Shown: positions 49,313 through 58,383, counted from the stretch's first letter. The stretch: DNA of 64,000 bases from Candidatus Saccharibacteria bacterium (GCA_016789455.1 JAEUQU010000002.1:992001-1056000); one strand, 5' to 3'. The notes: generated by a model not told the origin, from the letters alone. Made by a program: numbers and translations.

Positions 49313-49729
49313 CTACTCCAAGTAGCAGACAGCGACCGCCACGTACTGACGAGGGCTGAGCACCGTATGCCGGAGACTTGCGCCAGGGCGGGCATCCACC
49401 TTATCGATCATGCGGTCGGCCTGCGGCCACACCTCCCCTGTTGCGAACGTCATGGCCGTGACGCGGGCAGACTGTGCCGTCACGCTAACCGCCGCTTGAT
49501 GGGTGTACACCGGCTCGTGGCCCGGATGCGGCCGCATGGGCCGTTCAGACCGGAACGTCTCAATCGTGAAGCCACTTGCGTGCACCAGTGACTGCCCGAA
49601 CGGCACCATCGACAGCTGCTCACCGCGCAGACAGTACGTCAGGGGCGACTCGGCGCCTGCCGGTATCGCTCCCGCCATGCCAAAGCACAATGCCAGTAGC
49701 AATGCCGTCACCGTGCGAAGCAGACGCAT
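49313..49729 (-). CDS. Small secreted protein of unknown function
   Basis: 138 residues from ATG 49729 (MRLLRTVTALLLALCFGMAG), a clear signal peptide ending near AGAES. The mature part of about 110 residues has two cysteines (YCLRG and the C-terminal AVCYLE), probably a disulfide joining the ends. No known domain. GAGGGG lies about 15 bases upstream. Monocistronic. Confidence 0.65.
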   Translation of the reverse strand: MRLLRTVTALLLALCFGMAGAIPAGAESPLTYCLRGEQLSMVPFGQSLVHASGFTIETFRSERPMRPHPGHEPVYTHQAAVSVTAQSARVTAMTFATGEVWPQADRMIDKVDARPGASLRHTVLSPRQYVAVAVCYLE

Positions 49730-49832
49730 GCCTATTCCAGTCCCCTCTTCGATGTCGTCGTACGTACCATACAACTATACAGTGTTTTTGCATACCACAC
49801 CGAAACGCTTCAGACAAGCACTTGGGTGTAGC

Positions 49833-49868
49833 GCCGACCCCTCCCGCATGGGTGCAGGAGGGGTCGGC
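49833..49868 (-). terminator. Perfect hairpin after the 49879-50319 gene
   Basis: GCCGACCCCTCC (49833-49844) pairs with GGAGGGGTCGGC (49857-49868), 12 bp with a 12-base loop. There is no T-tract on the minus-strand side. Confidence 0.65.
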
Positions 49869-49878
49869 TGGCAGAGCG

Positions 49879-50319
49879 TCAGTCCTGTCCGACCGGCACG
49901 GTCCTCAGGCAGACCCGCACCACCTTGAGCGGCGCCTTGGGCCGGGTGATGAAGTCGACCGACTTGCCCGGCTGGACCGGCAGGCTGACGGCCCGCTGGG
50001 GCGACGGCCCGTTGCGGCCGACGCTGCCCGTCGGAACCAGGATGATCCCGGTCTGGGCTTCACGCGGCGACATGGTGGTGCCGAGGCGGTAGCGGTAGCC
50101 CTCGCCCTCACGGACTTGGGACAGCACCAGCAGCCCACCGTAGGTGGTCTGGCGGGTGTCGCCGGGCTTCATGGCGTACTCGGTGCCGTCCTTGCAGCGC
50201 AGCTCACCGAAGCCGCTCGTGCCATACCAGTCCGCCGCCTGGGCGGTGCCGGACAGGCCGACGAGCAGGACACCGGCGAGCAGCGATGTTGCGATGGCCG
50301 ACAACAGTCGTACCAACAT
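49879..50319 (-). CDS. Small secreted protein of unknown function
   Basis: 146 residues with a signal peptide (MLVRLLSAIATSLLAGVLLV..., cleavage near GTAQAAD). The mature domain is beta-rich with two cysteines (ELRCKDG and VRVCLRT). It starts at ATG 50319, after GAAGGAGG. The layout is like the neighbouring 49313 gene, although the sequences are not clearly related. The consensus promoter at 50373-50401 suggests strong expression. Confidence 0.7.
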   Translation of the reverse strand: MLVRLLSAIATSLLAGVLLVGLSGTAQAADWYGTSGFGELRCKDGTEYAMKPGDTRQTTYGGLLVLSQVREGEGYRYRLGTTMSPREAQTGIILVPTGSVGRNGPSPQRAVSLPVQPGKSVDFITRPKAPLKVVRVCLRTVPVGQD

Positions 50320-50372
50320 CTGAGCCTCCTTCAGAGGGTCTCATACAGCGGGAACGGTTCCCACATCATATT

Positions 50373-50401
50373 ATTATAGCACAAATTTGAAATAAAATCA
50401 A
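50373..50401 (-). promoter_or_regulatory. Near-consensus promoter of the 49879 gene
   Basis: Minus strand TTGATT (50396-50401), a 17-base spacer and TATAAT (50373-50378). Confidence 0.75.
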
Positions 50402-50431
50402 CTACGTGGGTATCGCCGCCCCGAAGTCAGC

Positions 50432-51742
50432 TTAGAATCCCTTGTGATCCGGCAAGGCCACCCCATCCCGCTTCCAATTCAGCGTATTATATTCTGTCAC
50501 CACTTCATCAGAGGTGAATACCGATTGGCCGCCGCCATTGATGGTGAAGTTAGTAAGGTCGGAGCGCAAGACCCGCGCCGCCCCATCCGTCACGATGCCT
50601 ACCTGCCGCGAAATGGCCGGATTCGTGTCGGTGATAGTGATGTCCTGCAGTACCGTGTCCTCCACGGCATATTGGTCCTGCGAGCTATAGAGGAAGACCG
50701 CGCCATGATCGACGGCCGCATTGGTGTTGGCGCCGCTGATAGAGCCGCCCAGCACCTTCACCCGCTTGACGCCATGGGTGTTCCACTGCCCTTCGGCGGC
50801 GATATAGACGGCGGCAGCATTGGAGCCTTCGATATGGATGTCTTTATAGGTGATATCCTCGCCGCCCACCACCGATATACCGCGGCCGTTGGTGTTATTT
50901 AAAATTTTTGGCGACTCGATGGTGACGGCCCGCACTACATCGACATCCTGCACATACGACACCATGGCCACGCCATCATCACCGACGCCGCTGACGAGCG
51001 GGCGGCGGATGATGCCGTCGTGAGCGCCCTGGGTGGTGTGGATGCCGTCGGCCCTGGTGTTCAGCACCTCGACGTCTTCTACCAGGAAGTTGCCGGACTT
51101 ACCGCCGATGTACATGCCGGCGGCTGCGCTGCCTTCGATCTTCACCTTGCGGATAGTGATGTCATCAGCTGCCAGACGCAGGCGCTGCTGTTCGTACGCC
51201 TCCCAGCGCTTGGTGGTGGCACCGATGGTCAGCTTGAGATTCTCCAGCGTAATGCCCTTCGCCATCAGCCACATGCCGGAGCGCTCCTCGTTGGTGGCCA
51301 TCAGGGTACCAGGACCTTCGATACGCACGCCAGGTTGGGTGATGTGCAGAAGGTCGTTGTGGCGGCAGGTCACGCCTTCGGGGATTTTGACCGTCTGGCC
51401 GGGCTTGAGGGTGCTCAGTGCGGCCTGTAGCGGCCCGGTATCATCCAGGACGCCGTCACAGGCGACGCCCAGACTGCGGATATCGAGCACGCCGGTACCG
51501 TCTGACGGCGGCACGCCCGCCGCACCAAACAGCAGGTAGCTGCCCTGCGAAGCCTGGTTGTCATTGCGCGGTTCAGCACCGGCAGTCCGAGTGGCGGACT
51601 CTGGCTCGACCATGCCGACTGCCGCCGCCGCAAAGATACGTACCAGCAGCACCGCTCCCATCAGTACGACCACGACGCTGACACCCAACGCGATGCGCGA
51701 GTTGAGCGAGGCAAAGCCACGGCTGGATTGTTTGTGTTGCAT
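50432..51742 (-). CDS. Membrane-anchored right-handed beta-helix protein
   Basis: 436 residues: short basic N-terminus, one membrane helix (about 17-40), a linker and a parallel beta-helix (about 90-430) with rungs such as GIHTTQGAHDGIIRRPLVSG, GRGISVVGGEDITYKDIHI and GAVFLYSSQDQYAVED. It begins with DIRSLGVACDGVLDDTGPL, the start common to pectate lyase-type and phage tailspike helices. Catalytic residues cannot be assigned, so it may bind or cleave surface polysaccharide. A minus-strand TATAAT (51758-51763) lies about 16 bases upstream. Confidence 0.8.
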   Translation of the reverse strand: MQHKQSSRGFASLNSRIALGVSVVVVLMGAVLLVRIFAAAAVGMVEPESATRTAGAEPRNDNQASQGSYLLFGAAGVPPSDGTGVLDIRSLGVACDGVLDDTGPLQAALSTLKPGQTVKIPEGVTCRHNDLLHITQPGVRIEGPGTLMATNEERSGMWLMAKGITLENLKLTIGATTKRWEAYEQQRLRLAADDITIRKVKIEGSAAAGMYIGGKSGNFLVEDVEVLNTRADGIHTTQGAHDGIIRRPLVSGVGDDGVAMVSYVQDVDVVRAVTIESPKILNNTNGRGISVVGGEDITYKDIHIEGSNAAAVYIAAEGQWNTHGVKRVKVLGGSISGANTNAAVDHGAVFLYSSQDQYAVEDTVLQDITITDTNPAISRQVGIVTDGAARVLRSDLTNFTINGGGQSVFTSDEVVTEYNTLNWKRDGVALPDHKGF

Positions 51743-51813
51743 GATGTGTTATTGACGATTATAGCAGAGAGTGATGTGGTGCGGTGCGGACCGCTCGACT
51801 CCTGAGTGGGCAA

Positions 51814-54099
51814 TTAGGCGTCGACGCGGACGTCATCGATCAGCGAGGCCGTCTCCTGGCCGGGGCGCATCAGCACCTCACGCGGGCGGGAACCATCAGC
51901 CGGGCCGATAACGCCCTGTTCTTCCAATTCTTCAATGATGCGGGCGGCGCGGGAATAGCCGATGCGCAGGCGGCGCTGCAGCAGGCTGGTGCTGGCCTTG
52001 CCGGCCTCGACCACCACGCGGACGGCGTCGTTGTACATGTCGTCGTCGCTGCCGCCACCGCCGTCGAAGTCGACGACGTTACTGCCATTGCCACCTTTGC
52101 CCAGCTGGACAGCCTGGGCCACGACCTCGTCATCATATTCAGGGGCGCGCTGCAGGCGGATATGGTCGGTGACTTTCATAACCTCGTCGTCGGTCACCCA
52201 GGCACCCTGGATACGGCGCGGCTTGCTCATGCTTGGCGTCAGCATCAGCATGTCACCCTGCCCCAGCAGTTTCTCGGCGCCCATCTGGTCGAGGATGGTG
52301 CGGCTATCAATCTGGCTGGCGACGGTAAAGGCGATACGGGCCGGAACGTTGGCCTTGATCAGACCGGTAATGACGTCGACGCTTGGGCGCTGGGTGGCCA
52401 GGACCAAGTGGATGCCGACGGCGCGGGCTTTCTGGGCCAGGCGCACAATCAGGGCTTCAACGTCGCGGGCGGCCAGCATCATCAGATCGGCCAGCTCATC
52501 AATGACGATGACGATGTACGGCATGGTCTCGCCGTCGGCGCGCTGGCGCTCGTTGTAGCTCTTGATGTCGCGGACCTTCTCTTCGGCCAGCAGGCTGTAG
52601 CGGCGTTCCATCTCGTTGACGGCCCATTTGAGGGCGCTGATACATTTCTCCGGCTGGGTGATGACCGGGGTCAGCAGGTGCGGGATATCTTCGTACGGAG
52701 CCATTTCCACCTGCTTGGGGTCGACCAGGATGAGCTTCATCTCGGCCGGGCTGTTGCGGTACAACAGGCTGGTCAGCAACGTGTTAATCATGACGGACTT
52801 ACCGGAGCCGGTCTGACCGGCGATGAGGAGGTGCGGCATCTTGTTGAGCTCACCCACCACGGCTTCACCGGCGATATCCTTACCGACAGCGAAGGCCAAC
52901 GGCTGCGTACCCCCGGTCCAGGCTTTGGAATTGAGGATGCCAGAGAGGCGGACGTCGGCGGCCTTGATGTTCGGCACCTCGATACCGACGGCGCGCTGAC
53001 CGGGAATCGGCGCTTCGATACGGATGGCCTGGGCGGCCAGGTTGAGGGCGATGTTGGTCTCGAGCTGAGTGATGCGGGTCAGCTTGACGCCGGCCGGTGG
53101 TTTCAGCGTATACTGTGTGACCTTGGGGCCGATGTTGGCACCTTCCATCTCGACATTGATATTGAACTCGGCCAGGGTGTCCTGGATGATTTGGGCGTTG
53201 GCCTTGACGTCGCCGGCGTTGGCGGGCGATTGTTTCTTCTCGAGCAGGTCGACGCTGGGGGCGACCCAGGTGGGATCGTTCTTGGTGGTCAGGGCGGCCT
53301 GTTCTTCGGCGGCCTTGTCGGGTTTGACGCTGTTACGCAGTGATGAGAGGCCCTTCTGTTCCTTTGGCGCGTCATCGCCGGCGGCCTGGTCGAGGGTCGG
53401 GACGCCGCGGTTCAGCTTGAGTTCGCCGATGGGCGCGCTCTTGATGGGTTCGGGCGGAATGCCACCAGCTTCGGCAGCGGCGGCGCGGCGGGCAGACAGG
53501 CCGCTGAGCGGGTTACGCAGGCGGCTGGCGGTAGCTTCGTTCTCGGCTACGCCATAATCGTTCTTAAACCAGTTCCAGAGGCGCATGAAGGGGTCGGCCG
53601 GCAAGGTCTTGAGGACGAAGACGAAGGAGATCAGGGCCAGAACCAGCAGCGTGATGCCAGTGCCCAGCTCGTCAAAGAAATTGAAGGCCAGGCTGTCAAT
53701 GCCGTAACCGACCAGGCCGCCGCCCTGCCCTGCCGAAGCCAGGGCCATCCGGGTCGGGTCGGCGACGAACAGGTGGGCGAAGCCAGCGATGAAACTCAGG
53801 CAGAAGAATGAGACGACCACCGGAACCGGTGACGGCCGCTTCTCTTCCTCGCGGAAGAGCTGGATGGCGAAATAGCCGAGCAACAACGGCAGCACATACG
53901 CCATGACGCCGAAGGTGGCGCGGCTGGCGTCAAGGATGAATTCGGGCGCCGGGCCGCCGACGCCGACCATCGCCACCAGCAGCAGGACGGAGAACGTCAG
54001 CAACAGGATGGCAGTGGTCTGCACCCAGAATCCATTGGGTACGACGTGCTTGGGAGCGCTTTTGACGGGAGCTTTCTTGCGGGTCTTTCTTTTAGCCAT
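51814..54099 (-). CDS. ftsK: FtsK/SpoIIIE DNA translocase
   Basis: 761 residues. Four N-terminal membrane helices (about 28-185), a linker, then the motor domain with P-loop IAGQTGSGKSVMINTLL and KLILVDPKQVEMAPYEDIPH, MVIDELADLMM-type Walker B (IVIDELADLMMLAARDVE) and ATQRPSVDVITGLIKAN. The C-terminal gamma domain (SLLQRRLRIGYSRAARIIEE) binds orienting DNA sequences. It pumps chromosome ends through the division septum. A minus-strand extended -10, TGATATAAT, is at about 54178-54186, leaving a leader of about 75 bases. Confidence 0.95.
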   Translation of the reverse strand: MAKRKTRKKAPVKSAPKHVVPNGFWVQTTAILLLTFSVLLLVAMVGVGGPAPEFILDASRATFGVMAYVLPLLLGYFAIQLFREEEKRPSPVPVVVSFFCLSFIAGFAHLFVADPTRMALASAGQGGGLVGYGIDSLAFNFFDELGTGITLLVLALISFVFVLKTLPADPFMRLWNWFKNDYGVAENEATASRLRNPLSGLSARRAAAAEAGGIPPEPIKSAPIGELKLNRGVPTLDQAAGDDAPKEQKGLSSLRNSVKPDKAAEEQAALTTKNDPTWVAPSVDLLEKKQSPANAGDVKANAQIIQDTLAEFNINVEMEGANIGPKVTQYTLKPPAGVKLTRITQLETNIALNLAAQAIRIEAPIPGQRAVGIEVPNIKAADVRLSGILNSKAWTGGTQPLAFAVGKDIAGEAVVGELNKMPHLLIAGQTGSGKSVMINTLLTSLLYRNSPAEMKLILVDPKQVEMAPYEDIPHLLTPVITQPEKCISALKWAVNEMERRYSLLAEEKVRDIKSYNERQRADGETMPYIVIVIDELADLMMLAARDVEALIVRLAQKARAVGIHLVLATQRPSVDVITGLIKANVPARIAFTVASQIDSRTILDQMGAEKLLGQGDMLMLTPSMSKPRRIQGAWVTDDEVMKVTDHIRLQRAPEYDDEVVAQAVQLGKGGNGSNVVDFDGGGGSDDDMYNDAVRVVVEAGKASTSLLQRRLRIGYSRAARIIEELEEQGVIGPADGSRPREVLMRPGQETASLIDDVRVDA

Positions 54100-54298
54100 G
54101 ATGCTTATTTCTATAGTTTCTTACATTACTGTGGTGTATGGGTTTTCGGTCTGGTCGCCTGCGACCGCACTACCGCGATTATATCAGGTTAGATAGCCAG
54201 TGCTACAGGCTTATTATAGCAATAATTACAATAAATGGCAAGATGCTTATGTAAATAGGAAATGAGTGGTGATAATGACAGCAGAAAGGTGGTACGGA

Positions 54299-54330
54299 CC
54301 GGTGGAGCGGGAGTGTGCCCGCCCCACCGG
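54299..54330 (-). terminator. Hairpin after the first zinc metallopeptidase gene
   Basis: CCGGTGGAGCGGG against CCCGCCCCACCGG (one mismatch), loop AGTGTG. It starts a few bases beyond the stop; no T-tract. Confidence 0.6.
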
Positions 54331-54336
54331 CCTTGG

Positions 54337-55230
54337 TCAGGCGCGGACGCCCGGCCAGTAGTTGTTGATGCAGTCGCCCGGCTTGCCGGTGTTGTAGCCG
54401 AGCAGGAAGGCGGCTGAACGCTCCTGCGGGCTGCCGTGCGGATCGGTGCCGCCGGCCACAGCGTCACCAATGGTATTGAGGCCCCAGACCGCCTCCTCGA
54501 CGTCAGTGCCCTCCAGGTACTGACTGTAGTACGCCGTGTAGGCCCAGACGCCGGCGAAGCAGTCGGCGATCAGTTCCTTCTCCTTGATGCGGACACCGCC
54601 GGGACCCTGGATGGGCGGCAGGTTCAGCTGCGCCTGCAGTTCGGCCTGGATGTGATGACCGAACTCGTGTGCCTCGACAGTTGCCGCCGCGAAGTCCCCC
54701 GCCTGCAGCGAGGGCCGCCCGAAGATCGAGCCGCCCCACATGTTCACGAAGGTCTGCAGCGGCAGGAACAGCTTACCCTGGTAGCCAGTGGCGGCGTCGT
54801 AGTCCTGGTCGCAATAGAAGGCGTTGTTGTAGTCGGCCGGGATGTACCCGCCCGGCACGCAGACGCTGACCGCGGTGGTGTCGCCCGGTGTGATCACGTG
54901 GTAGGTGACCCCGGGCTCCTGAAGACCGATCCGCAGGAAATACTCGGTCCAGACCCGGTCAAGGTCGGTCATGACGGCCAGCATGTACTGCTGCGCCTCT
55001 GGCAGCGGCGGCACCTGGCCGGGCAGCACGCCGCTCTGGAAGGCCTCGGCGGGCCCGGCCACCTCCGGCGTGGTGGTGCCGAGCCGGTCGAGCGGTGCGG
55101 GTACGGGCACGAGTACGGGCGGCTGGGCCATGGCGGTCGCCGGCAGGGCTGCGTGCCCTGTCAGCAGGATGGCCAGCACGAGCAGCAGCCTGGCTGCCGT
55201 CCGGCTGAGCCGCGGCACGGAAGGTTGCAC
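54337..55230 (-). CDS. Secreted neutral zinc metallopeptidase (YpfJ-like), paralogue 1
   Basis: 297 residues from GTG 55230, chosen because AAGGAG stands five bases upstream and the promoter starts transcription near 55282; longer frames would begin before that. Signal peptide (about 1-36), then the domain with HEFGHHIQAELQAQLN as zinc-binding HExxH and KELIADCFAGVWAYTAYYSQ with the third ligand region. This matches the PF04228-type putative neutral zinc metallopeptidases. It ends with NNYWPGVRA, like its paralogue at 55840. Confidence 0.8.
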   Translation of the reverse strand: MQPSVPRLSRTAARLLLVLAILLTGHAALPATAMAQPPVLVPVPAPLDRLGTTTPEVAGPAEAFQSGVLPGQVPPLPEAQQYMLAVMTDLDRVWTEYFLRIGLQEPGVTYHVITPGDTTAVSVCVPGGYIPADYNNAFYCDQDYDAATGYQGKLFLPLQTFVNMWGGSIFGRPSLQAGDFAAATVEAHEFGHHIQAELQAQLNLPPIQGPGGVRIKEKELIADCFAGVWAYTAYYSQYLEGTDVEEAVWGLNTIGDAVAGGTDPHGSPQERSAAFLLGYNTGKPGDCINNYWPGVRA

Positions 55231-55288
55231 TGCATCTCCTTGTTCGTCGACGGGTGTCGCGGGTAGCGCGCTGAAAACGCGCAGGCCT

Positions 55289-55328
55289 ACCATACCATAT
55301 TGACCTCTTGCTTTGAACGTTGTATGGT
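55289..55328. promoter_or_regulatory. Overlapping divergent promoters
   Basis: Plus strand TTGACC (55300-55305), 17-base spacer, TATGGT (55323-55328). Minus strand TTCAAA (55312-55317), 17-base spacer, TATGGT (55289-55294). Both lie within 40 bases and face opposite ways, so polymerase cannot occupy both at once. Confidence 0.7.
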
Positions 55329-55367
55329 TTGAACGCACTCAGATTGCGACGAGAGGAGACAGTCGAC

Positions 55368-55697
55368 ATGACGGTTCTGGCGAACTTCTGGTTCCAGACC
55401 GTGCTGCTGGGTCTGGTGGGGCCGGGAGTGGTGACGTTCCTGGCGATCCGCACGCTGGGGATCCACCCGGCGCGGGCATCGCTTAAGGTGCTGGTGCTGC
55501 TGCTGACAGCGGTGGCCGTAGCGTTGCAGGTCCCGTTCCTGGGCTTCTACCTCAGCGAATGGCCGGCCGATGCCGCGCTCCTACTGCTGTGGTACATCAT
55601 CTACGGCATCCTGGCGCTGACGGCCGTCGTCGTCTGGCAGGTGCGGCGCCACCGGCGTGAAGAACGGCGGCTGCGGCCCATCAGCCGCGGCAAGTGA
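55368..55697 (+). CDS. Small three-helix membrane protein
   Basis: 109 residues from ATG 55368, preceded by GAGAGGAG; the upstream in-frame ATG falls inside the promoter. Three membrane segments (about 6-28, 39-59, 67-88) and a basic C-terminus (RRHRREERRLRPISRGK). No known family. It is divergent from one zinc metallopeptidase gene and convergent with the other, so it may share their regulation. Confidence 0.7.
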   Translation: MTVLANFWFQTVLLGLVGPGVVTFLAIRTLGIHPARASLKVLVLLLTAVAVALQVPFLGFYLSEWPADAALLLLWYIIYGILALTAVVVWQVRRHRREERRLRPISRGK

Positions 55698-55702
55698 CCG
55701 AC

Positions 55703-55733
55703 CCCGCCCCGGCTTCGGCCGCGGGCGGGTTTT
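55703..55733 (+). terminator. UUCG-loop intrinsic terminator
   Basis: CCCGCCCCGGC-TTCG-GCCGCGGGCGGG followed by TTTTC, directly after the 55368 gene. Confidence 0.85.
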
Positions 55734-55782
55734 CAATTGTTTCATCAAAATATAATAACTATGTCATATGGTGGGGGTGTAG

Positions 55783-55817
55783 CCGGCGGGACGGGGGTAT
55801 GCGCCCCGCCCCGCCGG
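55783..55817 (-). terminator. Hairpin after the second zinc metallopeptidase gene
   Basis: CCGGCGGGACGGGG against CCCCGCCCCGCCGG with one mismatch and a short loop, about 20 bases past the stop on the minus strand. No clear T-tract. Confidence 0.6.
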
Positions 55818-55839
55818 CCGGCAGCCCGGCGCGTCCGGT

Positions 55840-56814
55840 CTAGTTGACCGTAACACCGGGCCAGTACAGCTGCACACAGGTGGCTGGACGGCCCTCGCGG
55901 TAGCCCGCGTAGAAGGCATCCACCCGCTCGGCGGCAGTGCCGTGCGGGTCGTCGCCGCCTTCCTCGAGGTCACCGATGGCCGCGATGGCCTCGATGCCCT
56001 CCTGGACGTCCGTTTCGTCGAGCCTGCTGCGGCTGTAGGCCGAGTAGGCCCAGACGCCGGCGAAGCAGTCGGCGATCAGCTCGCCTTCCTTCAGCTTGGC
56101 ACCGTTGGCCGCGGCAATCGGCACCAGTTGCAGCTGCTCCTGCAGTTCGGCCTGGATGTGATGGCCGAACTCGTGACCGATGACGACGGCAGCGCCGAAG
56201 TCGCCGGCCTGGAGCGAGTCCCGCCCGAAGATCTGGCCGTTCCACATCTGCATGAACGTCTCGACCGGGAAGTACAGGGCGCCGACGTAGCCGGTGCCCG
56301 GGTCGGCATCGCCCCAGCAGTAGAAGGCGTTGTTGAAATCCGACGGGATGGGCTGGCCGCCGGTGCACTCACTGCTGATGCCGGTACTGCCCGGCTGGAT
56401 GATGGCGTAGCTGACCGTGGGCTCGGCCAGGCCGGAATCGGCGAAGATCTGCGACCAGGTCTGGTCGGCATCCTCCACCACCGCCGTGATGTAGGCGGTC
56501 GCTTCGGCTGCCGACGGCGTGCCGGTACTGAGGACCTCGCTCTGGAAGGCCTCGTTGGACTGCGCCTGCGGCAGGCGCATGGTGGCCAGGCCGCCCAGCT
56601 CGCCGGAAGCACCGGCAGCACCGGTCGTCCGGGCCGGGGCCTGGCCGTCAGAAGCGGTCGCCAGCCCCGGTATCGGAGTCTGCCCGGCCACGCTGCTCGC
56701 CGCAGGGCTGGCGGCGCTGCCGGTACTACCAGCGGAGCCGCAGCCTGTTGTCAGCACTGCCACCAGCAGCAGCAATGCAGCTGGCAGCCGCACCTTTCTC
56801 AGCGCACTTCGCAC
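55840..56814 (-). CDS. Lipoprotein-type neutral zinc metallopeptidase (YpfJ-like), paralogue 2
   Basis: 324 residues from GTG 56814 (MRSALRKVRLPAALLLL), with AAAGGAC upstream. The signal ends in LTTGC, a lipobox, so the protein is probably a lipoprotein. A Ser/Ala linker follows, then the peptidase domain with HEFGHHIQAELQEQLQ and GELIADCFAGVWAYSAYSRS. It is paralogous to the gene at 54337, differing in anchoring. The minus-strand -10 TACAAT lies about 70 bases upstream. Confidence 0.82.
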   Translation of the reverse strand: MRSALRKVRLPAALLLLVAVLTTGCGSAGSTGSAASPAASSVAGQTPIPGLATASDGQAPARTTGAAGASGELGGLATMRLPQAQSNEAFQSEVLSTGTPSAAEATAYITAVVEDADQTWSQIFADSGLAEPTVSYAIIQPGSTGISSECTGGQPIPSDFNNAFYCWGDADPGTGYVGALYFPVETFMQMWNGQIFGRDSLQAGDFGAAVVIGHEFGHHIQAELQEQLQLVPIAAANGAKLKEGELIADCFAGVWAYSAYSRSRLDETDVQEGIEAIAAIGDLEEGGDDPHGTAAERVDAFYAGYREGRPATCVQLYWPGVTVN

Positions 56815-56933
56815 GTCTGTCCTTTCTTCAAAACCGCCCGCCCACAATAGGCAGGCGGACGGTGATGTGGCATCGTACCTTGCAATTGTACCGCATGGTG
56901 TAAGCATTGCACAAAAAATTAAACAACCGGATG

Positions 56934-56976
56934 CTTCCCGGACAGGCGGCCATCGCGGCACAGCCTGTCCGGGAAG
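56934..56976 (-). terminator. Perfect 14-bp hairpin after the 56995 gene
   Basis: CTTCCCGGACAGGC (56934-56947) pairs with GCCTGTCCGGGAAG (56963-56976). On the minus strand a short T-rich stretch follows after CATCCGG. Confidence 0.7.
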
Positions 56977-56994
56977 TCACCCGGTACGCCCCTG

Positions 56995-57543
56995 TCAGAG
57001 CCGGAAGATCCGCTTGACCAGCCGCCGGAACCTGGCCGAGCGCAGATGCGCCAGCCAAGCGGCGAAAGCGACGACCGACAGCACCACCGCTGCGGCGAGA
57101 TTGGCCAGGGCCGTATCCACGGTCCGAGCGAGCAGCCCTTGCGGCAGTGCTCCGCCCGCCCAGCGCAGGTACACTTCGGTCGGCACGGCCAACGCCATTG
57201 CTGCGACGGCACAGATGAGGGCTTTTGCGACCTCGAGCAAGGAGCGCGTCCCTGGCGACCAGCGCTGATGCAGCCGTTCATGGGGCGTTTCCCACTTGAT
57301 GACGTGCACCGTGTAGCTGATGTACAGCGCCCCGGCGGCAGGAGCAACACTCACCACTACTGCCAGCGCCATCCGCCAGACCTGCGCCAGCGCGAGGTTG
57401 AAGCGCAGTGCCGGCAGGCCAAGCAGATTGAGCGCAGCGCCGCACAACACGCTGAGCACGACGAAGATGACACAGAGCCCGCCGACGATCAGCAGACCCT
57501 GCAGCGGCAGCCGGCTTCGGATGAAGCGCCGGACCATCATCAT
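56995..57543 (-). CDS. Four-helix membrane protein of unknown function
   Basis: 182 residues from ATG 57543 (MMMVRRFIRSRLP), preceded by TTTGGAGAA; a longer open frame upstream is rejected because it overlaps the next gene and has no start signals. Four hydrophobic segments (about 15-40, 55-75, 100-122, 140-165) with a basic loop in the middle (KWETPHERLHQRWSPGTRS) and a basic tail. The layout resembles the proteins at 57753 and 58902, so the three may form one family. Confidence 0.7.
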   Translation of the reverse strand: MMMVRRFIRSRLPLQGLLIVGGLCVIFVVLSVLCGAALNLLGLPALRFNLALAQVWRMALAVVVSVAPAAGALYISYTVHVIKWETPHERLHQRWSPGTRSLLEVAKALICAVAAMALAVPTEVYLRWAGGALPQGLLARTVDTALANLAAAVVLSVVAFAAWLAHLRSARFRRLVKRIFRL

Positions 57544-57752
57544 GGCACATTCTCCAAACATAGGTAGCGGAGGACAGTGGATGAACAAACATATCATACA
57601 ATCAAACTTTGAAAATAGTAAGTTGCCGTACTTCCTTGCCGGAGCGGCAGGTGGCGCAACGGGAAACCGGACACCCAACCAGGGCGGCAGCGCAGCTATA
57701 GAAGCCTGCACTGCCGCACCTGGCGGGCGCCCGGTGGGTGCTCTCGCTCCCG

Positions 57753-58289
57753 TCAGATCCCGGCGGTCATCAGCTTGGTGCCGATGTGCCGTAGCCGGGC
57801 TTCGCCCTGCGGGCAGACGCGGCGGAAAGCCGCGTAGCCGAGGGTGAGGAGACTGACGATGGCAATGCCGATCCACACCTGCTGCAGCAGCGCCAGCGAA
57901 CCGGCGAGGCTGTAGTGCAGGCTGCCGTCCAGCAGCACCAGCGCGAGATGCACCAGCGCCACCGAGACGACGGCCTCCGCCAGCAGCGCCAGGTGGTTGG
58001 CGGCGGCCTTGATGCGGCGAGCGCGCGGCTGCTGCCCCTGTTCACTACGCAACGCGCGGTGCATGCGCAGCAGCATCAGGGCGTAGCCGACGGGAGCCGC
58101 CAGGGTCATCCAGGCCGGAACGACCCAGAGGCTGGCGGTCAGCTCGTGCAGGCCGGCGGGTTCGTGCCCGATGACCTCGCGGCCGAGCTGCCCGGCGCGG
58201 GCGATGAAGAAGGCGGCCGCCAGGCCGACCGGCGTGACGAGCACGGCGAGCTGGGCCTGACGGACCTGACGGGTGATGAAAGTGTTCAC
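57753..58289 (-). CDS. Four-helix membrane protein of unknown function
   Basis: 178 residues from GTG 58289, with GAGGGG upstream. Four membrane segments, a central basic loop (LRMHRALRSEQGQQPRARR) and a basic C-terminus. A perfect promoter (TTGACA, 17 bases, TATAAT) drives it. Topology matches the neighbouring 56995 and 58902 proteins. No motif suggests transport or catalysis. Confidence 0.72.
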   Translation of the reverse strand: MNTFITRQVRQAQLAVLVTPVGLAAAFFIARAGQLGREVIGHEPAGLHELTASLWVVPAWMTLAAPVGYALMLLRMHRALRSEQGQQPRARRIKAAANHLALLAEAVVSVALVHLALVLLDGSLHYSLAGSLALLQQVWIGIAIVSLLTLGYAAFRRVCPQGEARLRHIGTKLMTAGI

Positions 58290-58354
58290 AGCGTCCCCTC
58301 TCTTGGGGCGACAGTAGTGGACGGCGATGGGAGGGTGCGATGAGCTACCTTATA

Positions 58355-58383
58355 TTATATCAAATTATTTAGTTTTTGTCAAT
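58355..58383 (-). promoter_or_regulatory. Perfect consensus promoter of the 57753 gene
   Basis: Minus strand TTGACA (58378-58383), 17-base spacer, TGATATAAT with TATAAT at 58355-58360. Confidence 0.85.

Noticed and set aside
51784-53343. 519-residue plus-strand frame opposite ftsK
   Set aside because: Antisense shadow; the FtsK motor motifs lie on the minus strand.
57640-57712. Sequence resembling the 3' end of a tRNA gene on the minus strand (CCCGTTGCGCCACC)
   Set aside because: A weak seven-pair acceptor with three G-U pairs can be drawn, but there is no T-loop TTCGAAT, no D arm and no credible anticodon arm, so I do not call a tRNA. It may be a degraded remnant or chance.
57544-57876. 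Upstream extension of the 56995 gene as a 293-residue frame
   Set aside because: The added part overlaps the 57753 gene, has no ribosome-binding site and reads as low-complexity Arg/Pro text. ATG 57543 has good start signals.
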